64,000 nt of DNA from an uncultured bacterium (GCA_947651225.1 CANSYK010000010.1:1-64000); one strand, 5' to 3'. Positions 8,823 to 18,525 are shown, counted from the stretch's first letter. Notes: generated by a model not told the origin, from the sequence alone. Numbers and translations are program-made.

Positions 8823-9008
8823 ATGGCTAAGACTTCTATGAAAGTAAAGCAGCAGCGGAAAGCTAAATTTTCTACAAGGGAATACAGCCGTTGCAGAATT
8901 TGTGGTCGTCCACATGCTTATTTAAGAAAATACGGAATATGCAGAATCTGCTTCCGTGAGTTGGCTTATAAAGGACAGATTCCAGGTGTGAAGAAAGCAA
9001 GCTGGTAA
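8823..9008 (+). CDS. rpsZ: 30S ribosomal protein S14, zinc-binding type Z
   Basis: 61 residues. Two zinc-ligand pairs, CRICGRPH and CRICFREL, mark the zinc-containing short S14 (type Z), used by most Firmicutes under zinc-replete conditions. ATG 8823 follows AAGGAGG closely after rplE. Some Firmicutes keep a zinc-free rpsN elsewhere; none is in the window. Confidence 0.98.
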   Translation: MAKTSMKVKQQRKAKFSTREYSRCRICGRPHAYLRKYGICRICFRELAYKGQIPGVKKASW

Positions 9009-9023
9009 GGAGGTAAAACTAAG

Positions 9024-9425
9024 ATGATGACGAGCGATCCTATTGCAGATATGCTTACAAGAATCCGTAATGCAAATACAGCAAAGCATGATACGGTAGA
9101 TGTACCCAGCTCAAAAATGAAGGTTTCGATTGCAGAAATCCTTTTGAAAGAAGGTTACATCAGGAAATTCGATATGATTGACGTTGATGGAATCAAAATG
9201 ATTCATATTACATTAAAATACGGCGCAGATAAAAATGATAAGATTATTACAGGTTTAAAGAGAATCTCTAAGCCAGGTCTGCGCGTTTATGCTGGTAAAG
9301 ATGAGCTTCCTCGTGTTCTTGGAGGCCTGGGTATTGCCATTGTTTCGACAAACAAAGGTGTTATGACAGATAAGGAAGCAAGAAAAGAAAATGTTGGCGG
9401 CGAGGTGCTTGCATTTGTATGGTAA
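9024..9425 (+). CDS. rpsH: 30S ribosomal protein S8
   Basis: 133 residues. [16 protein letters not shown] at the N terminus and the C-terminal [20 protein letters not shown] with GGEVLAFVW are diagnostic. S8 organises the central domain of 16S rRNA and, in enterobacteria, represses the spc operon. ATG 9024 or 9027 are both possible; AAGGAGG lies 8-11 bases before. Confidence 0.98.
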   Translation: MMTSDPIADMLTRIRNANTAKHDTVDVPSSKMKVSIAEILLKEGYIRKFDMIDVDGIKMIHITLKYGADKNDKIITGLKRISKPGLRVYAGKDELPRVLGGLGIAIVSTNKGVMTDKEARKENVGGEVLAFVW

Positions 9426-9500
9426 TCCTGTACAAATGCATCCTATGCCAAAGTTTGGAAATCCGGTAAATTAGATTACCAGAATATGGAGGTGCACGGC

Positions 9501-10043
9501 ATGTCACGAATCGGAAGAATGCCTATCGCGGTACCAGCAGGAGTAACTGTTGATATTGCAGAAAATAATAAAGTGACTGTAAAAGGACCAAAGGGGACTC
9601 TGGAAAGAGTTTTGCCTGCGGAGATGGAAATCAAAAGAGAGGGAGAAGAGATTATTGTTTCCCGTCCAAATGATTTAAAGAAAATGAAATCTTTACATGG
9701 TCTGACAAGGACTCTCATCAATAATATGGTGATTGGTGTTACAGACGGTTATGCAAAAGAGCTTGAAGTAAACGGCGTTGGTTACAGGGCTCAGAAAAAG
9801 GGAAAGACACTGATTCTTTCGCTTGGATATTCCCATCCGGTAGAGATGGAAGATCCAGATGATCTTGAGATAATTGTAGAAGGACAGAATAAGATTATCG
9901 TTAAGGGAATTGATAAAGAAAAGGTTGGCCAATACGCTGCTGAAATCAGAGAGAAAAGGACTCCAGAACCATATAAGGGCAAGGGTATCAAGTATGCTGA
10001 TGAAGTTATTAGACGTAAAGTTGGTAAGACAGGTAAAAAATAA
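9501..10043 (+). CDS. rplF: 50S ribosomal protein L6
   Basis: 180 residues. ATG 9501 ([14 protein letters not shown]) is chosen over the in-frame 9486 because TGGAGG falls between them. The duplicated fold shows in [12 protein letters not shown] and the C-terminal [14 protein letters not shown]6 supports the GTPase-associated region. Confidence 0.98.
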   Translation: MSRIGRMPIAVPAGVTVDIAENNKVTVKGPKGTLERVLPAEMEIKREGEEIIVSRPNDLKKMKSLHGLTRTLINNMVIGVTDGYAKELEVNGVGYRAQKKGKTLILSLGYSHPVEMEDPDDLEIIVEGQNKIIVKGIDKEKVGQYAAEIREKRTPEPYKGKGIKYADEVIRRKVGKTGKK

Positions 10044-10062
10044 TTAAAGGAGTGAAAATACG

Positions 10063-10431
10063 ATGATTAAAAAACAGTCAAGGGTAGAAGTTCGTGTGAA
10101 AAAACACATGAAAGTTCGTAATCGTCTTTCTGGTACAACTGAAAGACCACGTTTAGCTGTATTTAGAAGTAATAATCATATGTACGCTCAGATTATTGAT
10201 GATACGGTTGGTAATACTTTAGTTTCAGCATCCACTCTTCAGAAGGATGTCAATGCGGACTTAGCAAAAACAAACAATGTGGAAGCCGCTTCAAAAGTTG
10301 GAGAGGTCATTGCAAAAAGAGCATTGGATAAGGGTATTAAGAACGTTGTCTTTGATCGAGGCGGTTTCATATATCAGGGTAAAGTAAAAGCTTTAGCAGA
10401 AGCAGCTAGAGAAGCAGGATTAGAGTTCTAA
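10063..10431 (+). CDS. rplR: 50S ribosomal protein L18
   Basis: 122 residues. [21 protein letters not shown] and the C-terminal [26 protein letters not shown] are typical of L18, which with L5 and 5S rRNA forms the 5S RNP. ATG 10063 follows AAAGGAG. A small hairpin (TTATCGGA 10446-10453 with TCCGATAA 10467-10474) lies between this gene and rpsE. Confidence 0.98.
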   Translation: MIKKQSRVEVRVKKHMKVRNRLSGTTERPRLAVFRSNNHMYAQIIDDTVGNTLVSASTLQKDVNADLAKTNNVEAASKVGEVIAKRALDKGIKNVVFDRGGFIYQGKVKALAEAAREAGLEF

Positions 10432-10445
10432 AAAACTCATCAATG

Positions 10446-10474
10446 TTATCGGAGATTATTTGCAGGTCCGATAA
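10446..10474 (+). promoter_or_regulatory. Stem-loop between rplR and rpsE
   Basis: Perfect 8-bp stem TTATCGGA/TCCGATAA with a 13-base loop and no T run, so not a terminator. It may be an mRNA processing or regulatory site within the spc part of the operon. Confidence 0.45.
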
Positions 10475-10501
10475 TCAATTATTATAGGAGGAAAACAACA
10501 C

Positions 10502-11011
10502 ATGAAACGTACAATTATTGATGCCAGCAATTTAGAGCTGGAAGATAATGTAGTAACGATTAAGCGTGTTACCAAGGTTGTCAAGGGTGGACGTAATATG
10601 AGATTTACTGCATTAGTAGTAGTTGGCGATAAAAACGGTCATGTAGGCGTAGGCCTTGGTAAAGCTACTGAAATTCCAGAAGCAATCCGCAAAGGAAAAG
10701 AAGAAGCTACAAAGAAGTTAGTAGAGGTTCCACGGGACGATAACGGCAGTGTGCCACATGATTTTACAGGTAAGTTCGGAAGCGCTTCTGTATTAATTAA
10801 GAAGGCTCCAGAAGGTACAGGAATCATTGCGGGTGGTCCGGTTCGTTCTGTACTCGAGCTTGCAGGATATAAGAATATCCGTACAAAGTCTCTTGGCTCA
10901 AACAATAAGCAGAATGTTGTACTTGCAGCAATTGAAGGCCTTAAGAATCTGAAGACTCCAGAAGAAGTAGCAAAGGCACGCGGAATTTCTGTGGAAGAGC
11001 TTTTAGGCTAA
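10502..11011 (+). CDS. rpsE: 30S ribosomal protein S5
   Basis: 169 residues. [21 protein letters not shown] and [20 protein letters not shown] are hallmark segments. S5 guards decoding fidelity and is the target of spectinomycin-resistance changes in the first loop (VKGGR), which looks wild type. ATG 10502 follows TAGGAGG. Confidence 0.98.
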   Translation: MKRTIIDASNLELEDNVVTIKRVTKVVKGGRNMRFTALVVVGDKNGHVGVGLGKATEIPEAIRKGKEEATKKLVEVPRDDNGSVPHDFTGKFGSASVLIKKAPEGTGIIAGGPVRSVLELAGYKNIRTKSLGSNNKQNVVLAAIEGLKNLKTPEEVAKARGISVEELLG

Positions 11012-11028
11012 GGAAGAGAGGTTTAATT

Positions 11029-11211
11029 ATGGCAGATAAGTTAAAAATTACTTTAGTAAAGTCTACAATTGGTGCCATTCCAAAACACCGCAAAACAGTT
11101 GAGGCTTTAGGCCTGAGAAAAATTGGTAAATCAGTTGAGTTGCCAAACAATGATGCTGTCAAAGGCATGGTATGGCATGTAAGACATCTTGTAAAGGTGG
11201 AAGAAATCTAG
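11029..11211 (+). CDS. rpmD: 50S ribosomal protein L30
   Basis: 60 residues. [25 protein letters not shown] is the L30 signature; the length is normal. It is placed between rpsE and rplO as in other Firmicutes, 17 bases after rpsE. Confidence 0.98.
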   Translation: MADKLKITLVKSTIGAIPKHRKTVEALGLRKIGKSVELPNNDAVKGMVWHVRHLVKVEEI

Positions 11212-11227
11212 GATTGGAGGTGAAACA

Positions 11228-11668
11228 ATGAATTTATCAACGTTACGCCCGGCAAAGGGTTCAAAGCAGAGTAATAATTTCAGAAGAGGCCGTGGACATG
11301 GTTCAGGAAATGGTAAGACAGCAGGTAAAGGACATAAAGGTCAGAAGGCACGTTCCGGCGCACCACGTCCAGGTTTTGAAGGTGGCCAGTTGCCACTCTA
11401 TATGCGTCTTCCAAAGAGAGGATTTACAAATATCAACTCTAAGGAGATTGTTGCAATTAATGTAGACAGGTTAGAAAAATTTAATGATGGCGATGTTGTA
11501 ACAGTAGAAGCACTTATGGACAAAGGAATCATCAGAAATCCGAAGGACGGAGTTAAGATACTCGGAAATGGAGAATTAACCAAAAAGCTTACGGTTCAGG
11601 TCGATGCATTCAGCAAGAGTGCAGTAGAAAAGATCGAAGCTCTTGGTGGAAAAGCTGAGGTGATCTGA
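11228..11668 (+). CDS. rplO: 50S ribosomal protein L15
   Basis: 146 residues. The glycine-rich N terminus [20 protein letters not shown] and [20 protein letters not shown] are diagnostic. L15 is a late assembly protein near the centre of the 50S subunit. Only two bases separate its stop from secY, indicating tight coupling. Confidence 0.98.
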   Translation: MNLSTLRPAKGSKQSNNFRRGRGHGSGNGKTAGKGHKGQKARSGAPRPGFEGGQLPLYMRLPKRGFTNINSKEIVAINVDRLEKFNDGDVVTVEALMDKGIIRNPKDGVKILGNGELTKKLTVQVDAFSKSAVEKIEALGGKAEVI

Positions 11669-11670
11669 TC

Positions 11671-13008
11671 ATGTTTGAAACGGTGCGCAATGCATTTAAG
11701 ATAAAAGATCTTAGAAAAAAGATCGTGTATACCTTTCTTGTGCTGATTATTGTCAGAATTGGATGTCAGCTTCCAGTGCCAGGCGTAGATGCCAGTGTTA
11801 TTTCAGAATGGTTTGCTGAGAATAATTCCCTTGATTTCTTTAACCAGTTGACAGGTGGCTCATTCTCACAGATGTCAATCTTTGCATTGAATATCACACC
11901 ATATATTACGGCCTCTATTATTTTGCAGTTATTGACAATTGCGGTTCCGCGTTTGGAAGAGCTTCATAAGGATGGCGAGGAAGGAAGAAAGAAAATTGCA
12001 GAGTACACAAGGTATGTATCTATTGTTTTAGCAGTAGTAGAAAGTTCTGCTATGGCGGTTGGATTTGGCAATGCAGGTTATTTAACAGAAGGGGTATCTT
12101 TCACTTCTATATCAGTTATTGTCGTATCTTTAACAGCAGGTTCTGCCTTTTTGATGTGGTTAGGTGAGCAGGTTACAGAAAAAGGGGTTGGAAATGGTAT
12201 TTCCATTATCCTTCTTTATAACATTGTTTCTCGTATGCCATCGGATATAATGGGGCTGTATGAGAAATTTATCTCTGGTGCATCTAATGTCACAAATGGT
12301 TTACTGGCAGCTATTATTATTCTTGCTGTTATTATCGGAATGGTTGTGTTTATCATTATTCTGGCTGATGGTGAGAGAAGAATTAATGTACAGTATTCCA
12401 AAAAGACACAGGGCAGAAAGCTTGTAGGAGGCCAGTCTTCCCATATTCCATTAAAGGTAAATACCGCAGGTGTAATCCCTGTTATTTTTGCAGGTTCCCT
12501 GTTCCAGATGCCAATCGTTATTGCAGGTTTTGCAGGTGTTCAGCCGGCTTCTGGAAATGGCGCTTCTTTGGGGCAGAAAATTTTAAAGGTGTTAAACCAG
12601 AATTCATGGTGTAACTTTGATAGTTTTGGTGAATTTAAATATACATTGGGATTAGTAATTTATATTGTTCTCTTAATCTTTTTTGCATATTTCTACACAT
12701 CAATTACTTTTAACCCACAGGAAGTTTCTATGAATATGAAAAAGCAAGGTGGGTTTATTCCAGGAATCCGTCCTGGGAAGCCAACCGTTGATTACTTGAC
12801 AAAGGTACTCAACAGCATTGTATTTATCGGTGCGATTGGTCTGGCAATTGTTGCGGTTGTTCCAATTTTCTTCTCTGGGGCATTCGGAGCAGATGTTTCC
12901 TTTAGTGGTACTTCTATGATCATTATCGTAGGTGTTGTTTTGGAAACATTAAAGCAGATTGAATCACAGATGCTGATTCGTCATTATAAAGGTTTTATCA
13001 GTGATTAA
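11671..13008 (+). CDS. secY: Preprotein translocase subunit SecY
   Basis: 445 residues with about ten membrane segments; this is the channel of the Sec translocon in the cytoplasmic membrane. Conserved elements seen are RIGCQLPVPGVD at the end of TM1, the plug region after GGSFSQMSIFALNITPYI, the cytoplasmic loop GERRINVQYSKK, and the C-terminal MKKQGGFIPGIRPG and LIRHYKGFI. In most Firmicutes adk, map, infA, rpmJ, rpsM, rpsK, rpsD, rpoA and rplQ follow; none of them is present downstream, so gene order is broken here. I see no convincing terminator immediately after the stop. Confidence 0.98.
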   Translation: MFETVRNAFKIKDLRKKIVYTFLVLIIVRIGCQLPVPGVDASVISEWFAENNSLDFFNQLTGGSFSQMSIFALNITPYITASIILQLLTIAVPRLEELHKDGEEGRKKIAEYTRYVSIVLAVVESSAMAVGFGNAGYLTEGVSFTSISVIVVSLTAGSAFLMWLGEQVTEKGVGNGISIILLYNIVSRMPSDIMGLYEKFISGASNVTNGLLAAIIILAVIIGMVVFIIILADGERRINVQYSKKTQGRKLVGGQSSHIPLKVNTAGVIPVIFAGSLFQMPIVIAGFAGVQPASGNGASLGQKILKVLNQNSWCNFDSFGEFKYTLGLVIYIVLLIFFAYFYTSITFNPQEVSMNMKKQGGFIPGIRPGKPTVDYLTKVLNSIVFIGAIGLAIVAVVPIFFSGAFGADVSFSGTSMIIIVGVVLETLKQIESQMLIRHYKGFISD

Positions 13009-13273
13009 AACTGATCTAAAATAAAAAAGCAGGTATCTGTTCTATACAGAGTTACTATTTACAGTCATACAAAACTACAAACAGTTCCGCAAATTTGTTG
13101 GTAAGGAATTGTTTCATAATTTTATATGGCTGGAAGCAGTTACTCCACCATATAAGAAGAAATTTTGTTTCTTTACAGAGGCAGATGGATTTTCATATGT
13201 ATGTGGAGGGGTGTGCATTGTAACCATAATAGGCAGTATCTGCTTTTTCTGGATTTGAGAAAGGAGAAGTTTT
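13009..13273 (+). other. Decayed sequence at the downstream edge of the ribosomal operon
   Basis: One frame is open without a start codon from about 13028 to 13258 and reads FRKFVGKELFHNFIWLEAV and FCFFTEADGFSYVCGG before a stop. I do not recognise it. The segment GGCAGTATCTGCTTTTT near 13231 is a minimal hairpin with a T run that could be a weak terminator. Confidence 0.3.
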
Positions 13274-13728
13274 ATGTGTACAGCAGCGACATACCTGACA
13301 AAAGATTTTTATTTTGGACGTACGTTAGATTATGAATTTTCCCATGGGGAAGACATTGTCATAGTTCCACGCAATTGTATTCTACATTTCCGGGAGATCT
13401 TTCGTCTGGTTCCCGTTTTGTAAGAGTTGCTTTTACAAGGATGAATTCTGTTTCCGGGGATTCTGAAAACGAAAGCGTCAGCCAGTTCTTCCATATACTT
13501 GGCTCTGTGGATCAGCAGCGTGGATGCTGCGAGGTAGAACCTGGGAAATATGAGGTGACGCTTTATACTTCTTGCTGTAATGTGGATAAGGGAGTTTATT
13601 ACTATACAACATATGGAAATCATCAGATTACCGCAGTGGATATGTATAAGGAGGAATTAGATAGCAGTATTCTGGTGCGATATCCACCGGTTCAGGGGGA
13701 ACAGATTTATTGGCAGAATGCTCATTGA
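13274..13728 (+). pseudogene. Bile salt hydrolase / choloylglycine hydrolase with a large internal deletion
   Basis: The N terminus at ATG 13274 (MCTAATYLTKDFYFGRTLDYEF) keeps the catalytic Cys2 of the Ntn-hydrolase family and has a good AAAGGAG site. From about 13380 the expected middle of the protein is missing: the next recognisable sequence, in a different frame, is FPGDLSSGSRFVRVAFT, then HILGSVDQQRGCCEV and LYTSCCNVDKGVYYY, all from the C-terminal third. About 170 of some 325 residues are lost and the junction is out of frame, so the enzyme that deconjugates bile salts cannot be made. The family assignment is firm. Confidence 0.85.
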
Positions 13729-13828
13729 TTTACTTTGACTTTTTTTATATTACACAAAAATATATTATAGATTTATGTGTTTTGTATAGTGGGGGTTAAT
13801 CTCTATTTGTAAGACGGAGGTGAATGGA

Positions 13829-14230
13829 TTGAAATTAATTTATCCGGCTGTATTTAAGCCTTTTTCAGATCAAAGCGGCGGTTATGTGGTAGAATTTCCG
13901 GATTTACCTGGCTGTGTTACAGAGGGCAAAGATTTAGAGCAAGCAATGGAAATGGGAATTGATGCAGCAAGTGGTTGGATATTAGGAGAACTTGAAGAGG
14001 GAGAACGTATACCACCTGCTTCCGATTATTCGGAAATAGTTGTCGAAAATGGATGTATGATAAATATGCTATTACTGGACATGGATTCCTACGAAGAAAA
14101 ATATGGTGAAAAATCCGTAAGAAAGAATCTTACCATTCCTGCTTGGTTAAATACTTTTGCTGAAAAAAATAATATCAATTTCTCTAAAGTTTTACAGGAT
14201 GCTTTACTTTCAATGGCTCAGGCAAAATAG
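13829..14230 (+). CDS. hicB: Orphan HicB-family antitoxin
   Basis: 133 residues from TTG 13829, with GACGGAGG eight bases upstream (GTG 13820 is the alternative). The N-terminal partial RNase H-like fold is seen in KLIYPAVFKPFSDQSGGYVVEFPDLPGCVTEG. The C terminus LTIPAWLNTFAEKNNINFSKVLQDAL is the DNA-binding helix region of HicB. HicB neutralises HicA, an mRNA interferase, and represses the operon. No hicA lies next to it, so it is an orphan: a relic, a regulator, or a protection against HicA expressed elsewhere. A second orphan HicB is encoded at 20392-20838. Confidence 0.8.
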   Translation: MKLIYPAVFKPFSDQSGGYVVEFPDLPGCVTEGKDLEQAMEMGIDAASGWILGELEEGERIPPASDYSEIVVENGCMINMLLLDMDSYEEKYGEKSVRKNLTIPAWLNTFAEKNNINFSKVLQDALLSMAQAK

Positions 14231-14275
14231 ATAGGACGATAGAAGAATAACAATATTGTCCTTTCTTTGTTCTGT

Positions 14276-14310
14276 TATAGTAAACGCATAAAATACATGC
14301 GTTTACTATA
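14276..14310. repeat. 35-bp palindromic repeat, family B
   Basis: Starts TATAGTAAACGCAT and ends ATGCGTTTACTATA (14-bp perfect arms around a 7-base centre). Identical-arm copies occur at 45396-45430 and 49158-49192, and a composite copy begins at 45296. Confidence 0.85.
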
Positions 14311-14344
14311 ATTTGCCCTTTGGGATAGTGTGCCATATGGTTTA

Positions 14345-14404
14345 TTTTTATGTATAAGAGCGTGTTTAAGAATTAATTTTTAAACACGCTCTTATACATA
14401 AAAA
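14345..14404. repeat. Short palindromic element related to MITE family A ends
   Basis: 25-bp perfect inverted arms (14345-14369 and 14380-14404) around a 10-base centre. The arms contain AGAGCGTGTTTAA, very close to the terminal repeat GAGCGTGTTTGAAAA of the larger MITE. It may be an internally deleted derivative that kept only its ends. Confidence 0.7.
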
Positions 14405-14515
14405 GTAATAAATTGTGTTGTATAATACTGCGAATCGGTATTTATTATATAGAGGGGATTATTGTTTTGACATTTAGCAGCTGGAATTGTCGCAAAATTT
14501 GGAAAGGAGAAGAGG

Positions 14516-15070
14516 ATGACAGATGAGGAGATTATTGACCTGTTTTTTCAGCGTTCGGAGGATGCACTGAAACAAACTGACAGAAAATACAGAAATCTAT
14601 GTTACAAAATTGCCTGGAATATCCTCCAAAATCATCAGGATGGGGAGGAATGTGTGAATGACAGTTATTTGAGCTTATGGAATCAAATACCACCTCAGAG
14701 GCCGGATTCACTTAAAATATATCTTTGCAGAATTGTAAGAAATCTTTCCTTGAAAAAATATCGGGATGGACACGCCGGGAAAAGATGGGCTGAGGGGACA
14801 CTCTCAATATATGAGCTGGAAGATTGTATTCCTGCCGAGACACAGGTTTTGGAGGAAGTGGAAAAGCGGGAATTGATACAAGTGATTGAGAGATTTTTAG
14901 ATTCTCTTGGAAAGGACAAACGCATCATGTTTGTAAAGAGATATTGGTTTTGTGAAAGTATAAGGGATATTGCGGGGGAATTTGGCATAACAGAGCGAAA
15001 TGCTTCTGTAAAACTGGGACGGATACGGACAAAACTAAAACATTATTTAGAGAGAGAGGGATGGATATGA
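14516..15070 (+). CDS. ECF-type RNA polymerase sigma factor
   Basis: 184 residues. Region 2 lies at about 18-85 (CYKIAWNILQNHQDGEECVNDSYLSLW) and region 4 at about 120-175 (DKRIMFVKRYWFCESIRDIAGEFGITERNASVKLGRIR, a helix-turn-helix). ATG 14516 follows GGAAAGGAGAAGAGG. It overlaps the next gene, a single-pass membrane protein, by ten bases, the usual arrangement of an ECF sigma factor with its anti-sigma partner. The signal is unknown. The pair differs in sequence and layout from the two ECF/ABC modules at 23497 and 45524. Confidence 0.85.
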   Translation: MTDEEIIDLFFQRSEDALKQTDRKYRNLCYKIAWNILQNHQDGEECVNDSYLSLWNQIPPQRPDSLKIYLCRIVRNLSLKKYRDGHAGKRWAEGTLSIYELEDCIPAETQVLEEVEKRELIQVIERFLDSLGKDKRIMFVKRYWFCESIRDIAGEFGITERNASVKLGRIRTKLKHYLEREGWI

Positions 15071-15699
15071 GCAATATAAAATGGGCTGACAGAATAGGCG
15101 AAATATCAGATAAATATATAGAGGAGGCATTGGAAAGTTCTCCGGTACGGCTGAGAAAGAAGAGGGGTTATAGGATAGCTGTGGCAGCAGCGGCTGTACT
15201 TTGCCTTTTCCTGGGACTTGGAGCATATGGGGCAAGTTCCAGAAAAAGTTCTCCAGAAACATCCTTTCTGACTGTTGTTGCTTATGCAGCAGATGGCAGC
15301 GGAGGGGAGAGCAAGGGAGAAAAACTGGAATTAAAGGAAGAAGTGGCGATGGAGTTTGCGGAATATGCTCCATGGATGAGTAGTGTGCCTGCTATGCCTT
15401 TTTCTTTTTTTTATGATGTGAAAGGGAAGGAGGCGGTCATAAAAGTGACAGCAACTTCTCCAGGTTCTCTGGCAAAGTATGAGGTTTGTGACGAGGGAAC
15501 ATGGGAGGTGGAACAAAGGGGAAAAACTCAGGAATTAAAATCAGGGGAAGATGTCTATTGGATTTCTGATGGTCAAGAAGGAGGAATTAAAGTAGAGGTA
15601 TTTGTGGATAGCAAATGCGTGGAAAAAAAGTACATCGCCATTGCGGTAAATGAAAAGGGATATTTTACAGCGGTACTGCAGGCGGATGAGAATAATTAA
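15061..15699 (+). CDS. Probable membrane-anchored anti-sigma factor
   Basis: 212 residues. A cytosolic N-terminal segment of about 38 residues (IKWADRIGEISDKYIEEALE) is followed by a basic stretch RLRKKRGYR, one membrane segment (IAVAAAAVLCLFLGLGAYGA) and an extracytoplasmic domain with beta-rich sequence such as EVCDEGTWEVEQRGK. The topology and the overlap with the sigma gene suggest it binds and restrains that sigma factor. The N terminus resembles anti-sigma proteins of Lachnospiraceae, but I cannot name a family with certainty. The last few codons overlap the start assigned to the following gene fragment. Confidence 0.65.
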   Translation: MDMSNIKWADRIGEISDKYIEEALESSPVRLRKKRGYRIAVAAAAVLCLFLGLGAYGASSRKSSPETSFLTVVAYAADGSGGESKGEKLELKEEVAMEFAEYAPWMSSVPAMPFSFFYDVKGKEAVIKVTATSPGSLAKYEVCDEGTWEVEQRGKTQELKSGEDVYWISDGQEGGIKVEVFVDSKCVEKKYIAIAVNEKGYFTAVLQADENN

Positions 15700-16210
15700 A
15701 GGTATCATATTCAATAGTGTGGAACAGGTAAAGGAGATAAGAAGTAAGGCATTGCTATTGGGAGATTTGGATGCTATGAATGAATATATGAACCAGGTTG
15801 CTTTGTGCAGTTTTAGCAGTTTTGATGTTGCAGGAGGTGTTTCTGGGAAAGATGACCCAGAGCGGTTCTATCACGGATTTGTGTTGGGGTTGATGGTTGA
15901 TTTATCAGACAGGTACCATATTGCCTCCAATCGGGAAAGCGGTTTTGGGCGTTATGATGTTATCCTTAAGCCGTTGGATGTTGCCAAAGATGCTATTGTT
16001 ATGGAATTTAAGGTACACAAGCCAAAGCGAGAGGCATCACTAGAGGAAACGGTACAGGCGGCGCTGAAACAGATACAGGACAAAAAGTATGATAGAGAAT
16101 TACTTTCAGAAGGTTTTCAGAAGGGACAAATCCGGCATTATGGATTTGCTTTTCACGGAAAAGAGGTGCTGATTGGGGAGGAGTTGAATGGAAATCCAGA
16201 GAAACCATAA
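15686..16210 (+). pseudogene. C-terminal PD-(D/E)XK nuclease fragment of an AAA-ATPase-like protein
   Basis: 174 residues. FYHGFVLGLMVDLSDRYHIASNRESGFGRYDVIL followed by AIVMEFKV is the PDDEXK_9 domain found at the C terminus of AAA-ATPase-like proteins; the D and E-x-K residues look intact. The N-terminal ATPase domain of roughly 350 residues is absent, and the frame runs directly into the end of the anti-sigma gene, so this is a truncated fragment fused to a foreign 5' end. It may still be translated from ATG 15686, but without the ATPase it is unlikely to have the normal role, which in any case is not known. Confidence 0.7.
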
Positions 16211-16336
16211 ATGTACTTGTTTATTTAGAAATTCTCCAGTATAATATAGCTGTATATAGCTTGCTGTTTCCCAATTACTGCGTTTTGTTACAGATGCACG
16301 CTCTAGGTATGGAAAAACATTGTGGGGGGGGAAGTA

Positions 16337-16900
16337 ATGTTGGAAAGGATGGAATTGACAACAGAGAGATTGGTTCTGCGTCCGTGGAAGGAATCGGATG
16401 CGGAAAGTTTGTATAATTATGCGAAAAATCCAGAAGTGGGGCCGATTGCCGGTTGGCCGGTTCACACTAGCGTGGAGAATAGTCAGGAGATTATACGAGA
16501 GGTTTTATCAGCAAGGGAAACATATGCTGTTTGTTTAAAGGAGGACAGGATAGCAGTTGGGAGTATCGGTCTGATGACAGGAGATGCCAGTAATTTAAAA
16601 TTACCAGATACAGAAGGTGAAATTGGTTATTGGATTGGAGTACCATTTTGGGGACGAGGATTTATTCCAGAGGCAGTAAACGAATTGGTGCGCCACGGGT
16701 TTGAAGATTTGGGATTGAAGAAAATCTGGTGCGGATATTTTGAGGGGAATGTTAAATCTAAGCGGGTACAGGAGAAATGTGGATTTATATATCATCATAC
16801 GAATAAGGATATTCCTTGGAAGATGATGGATGATATTCGGACAGAACATGTCACTTGTATGAGCAGAGAGGATTGGTTAGAAATAAAAGGAAAAAGATAA
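16337..16900 (+). CDS. GNAT acetyltransferase, RimJ/RimL type
   Basis: 187 residues from ATG 16337. TTERLVLRPWKESDAESLY is the typical N terminus of the RimJ/RimL group. The acetyl-CoA loop is seen in GEIGYWIGVPFWGRGFIPEA, and GNVKSKRVQEKCGF is the conserved C-terminal motif. The enzyme moves an acetyl group to an amine, possibly a protein N terminus or a small metabolite; the substrate cannot be told. It is monocistronic: a TATAAT-like box lies at about 16241 but lacks a clear -35. Confidence 0.85.
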   Translation: MLERMELTTERLVLRPWKESDAESLYNYAKNPEVGPIAGWPVHTSVENSQEIIREVLSARETYAVCLKEDRIAVGSIGLMTGDASNLKLPDTEGEIGYWIGVPFWGRGFIPEAVNELVRHGFEDLGLKKIWCGYFEGNVKSKRVQEKCGFIYHHTNKDIPWKMMDDIRTEHVTCMSREDWLEIKGKR

Positions 16901-17019
16901 ATGCTGCGAAGGGATAGTAAATGGAAGCAGCAGAACGGATAGGGAACCAATAATACTAGAGCGAATGAGGTCGGAAATGGCTGCTGTGAATGTAATTTAC
17001 AAGAAGGAGGAAGAAAAAG

Positions 17020-18489
17020 ATAAAGTTAGAAATTTTAAAGAATGAAGAAAAGCGGATGAATTTTGTTATGTTTCTGTTTTGTGCCATCATACCGATCGTT
17101 GCATGTGGATATGTCCTATTGTTTAATGGTGGGGGTGTGAGAGACCTTGTGGCTTTGTCGGTGACACTGGCAAGTTTTATAGTTAAAGCATTGGAAAAGG
17201 TTTTGGGGAAATATGCAAAATACTGCTATATCTGTATTTTGCCAGTACTTGGCGCAGTGATTATTGTTTGTGGGACACCAGGGGTTTTTGGAGCAATGGT
17301 GGAGGCATATTTTCTAGTATTATTTTTGTCGGTTTCCTATTATGAAAATTCAGTTATAACAGTATGCGCAACGGCTACTATTGTGGTTAATGCCGCTGTT
17401 ATGCTTATGTTTCCGGAAGCATTTTTGGTTATGTACACCCTTTCGATATGGGTGTTTGTAATGCTGGTATATGTGATGGCAGTAGTAGTAGCGCTGTCTG
17501 TTGTTTCCAGAGCACGTTCTTTGTTTTTAACAGTTGAGGAAAAGGAAAAAGAATCTGGGGAGTTGTTTAACCATGTCAGGGAGGCTTTTGAGAAGATACA
17601 GGATTCCTCTAATCAAATTTATGATTCTATTCGTTCTTTTGAGTCACTTTCACAGGGAATTGCCACTTCTACAGAGAATATTTCAAACAGTGCTGCTCAG
17701 CAGATTAATGAGGTAAATGGAACGATTGATATTTTTAATGAATTGAATGATAAAATTCTCAATTCTGAAAACCGGGTAGGAGAGACGGTTGATAATATGA
17801 ATCAGTTGAAGGAGAAGAATGATGAGGGAATTGCTTCCATCACTGAATTATCTAAGAAGTTCGATGAAAATATCAGATCTACACAGGAGGCATCACAGGA
17901 AATCGCAACTTTGTCACAGAAATCCAGTCTTATTGGGGAGATTATTGACAGTATCAACCAGATTGCACAGCAGACGAACCTGCTTGCCTTGAATGCGGCT
18001 ATTGAAGCAGCAAGAGCGGGAGAGGCTGGAAAAGGGTTTGCTGTAGTTGCTGATGAAATTAATGCACTGTCTTCTCAATCCGCAGATGCAACTCGTAAGA
18101 TTGACGAAATCTTAAAAGATATTATGGGAACGATATCAGATGCCCGCAGGATTATGGATTATAATAATGAAATTGTGGGTGGGGTTCACGACACTTTGGA
18201 GGATACTGTGAAGATTTTCGATAATATTTTGCATTCCTCAGAAGATGTTATTCGTGTGACTGACATATTAAAGCAGGAGTTACAGAACATAGTTGTTATT
18301 AAAGATAATCTTCTGGAGTCCATGAAAACAGTAGAGTCTATGTCAGAAAAATCAGCGGAAACCACAACAGAAATCAGTACCTCTACAGAAGAGCAGGTAG
18401 CAGGTGTAGAAAACATCTTAAAATCAGTGTCTGATGTGCAGGATGGAATGTCCCGGCTTGCTGCTGTGCTGGAGAGTAAGGTGAATTAA
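17020..18489 (+). CDS. Methyl-accepting chemotaxis protein (possible ATA start)
   Basis: About 477-489 residues. Residues near 15-170 form five or six membrane segments with almost no extracytoplasmic domain, so it likely senses within the membrane or cytoplasm. From about 175 on is a long coiled coil; the kinase-control tip is intact ([32 protein letters not shown], then [12 protein letters not shown]). The first ATG is at 17056, with no ribosome binding site. A perfect AAGGAGG at 17004-17010 instead points to the in-frame ATA at 17020 (ATA AAG TTA GAA), so the original ATG may have mutated, or ATA is used inefficiently. No other chemotaxis or flagellar genes are nearby. Confidence 0.8.
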   Translation: MKLEILKNEEKRMNFVMFLFCAIIPIVACGYVLLFNGGGVRDLVALSVTLASFIVKALEKVLGKYAKYCYICILPVLGAVIIVCGTPGVFGAMVEAYFLVLFLSVSYYENSVITVCATATIVVNAAVMLMFPEAFLVMYTLSIWVFVMLVYVMAVVVALSVVSRARSLFLTVEEKEKESGELFNHVREAFEKIQDSSNQIYDSIRSFESLSQGIATSTENISNSAAQQINEVNGTIDIFNELNDKILNSENRVGETVDNMNQLKEKNDEGIASITELSKKFDENIRSTQEASQEIATLSQKSSLIGEIIDSINQIAQQTNLLALNAAIEAARAGEAGKGFAVVADEINALSSQSADATRKIDEILKDIMGTISDARRIMDYNNEIVGGVHDTLEDTVKIFDNILHSSEDVIRVTDILKQELQNIVVIKDNLLESMKTVESMSEKSAETTTEISTSTEEQVAGVENILKSVSDVQDGMSRLAAVLESKVN

Positions 18490-18525
18490 CTTAGAGGCAT
18501 ACTGTAGGGAAAGGATACATATAAT

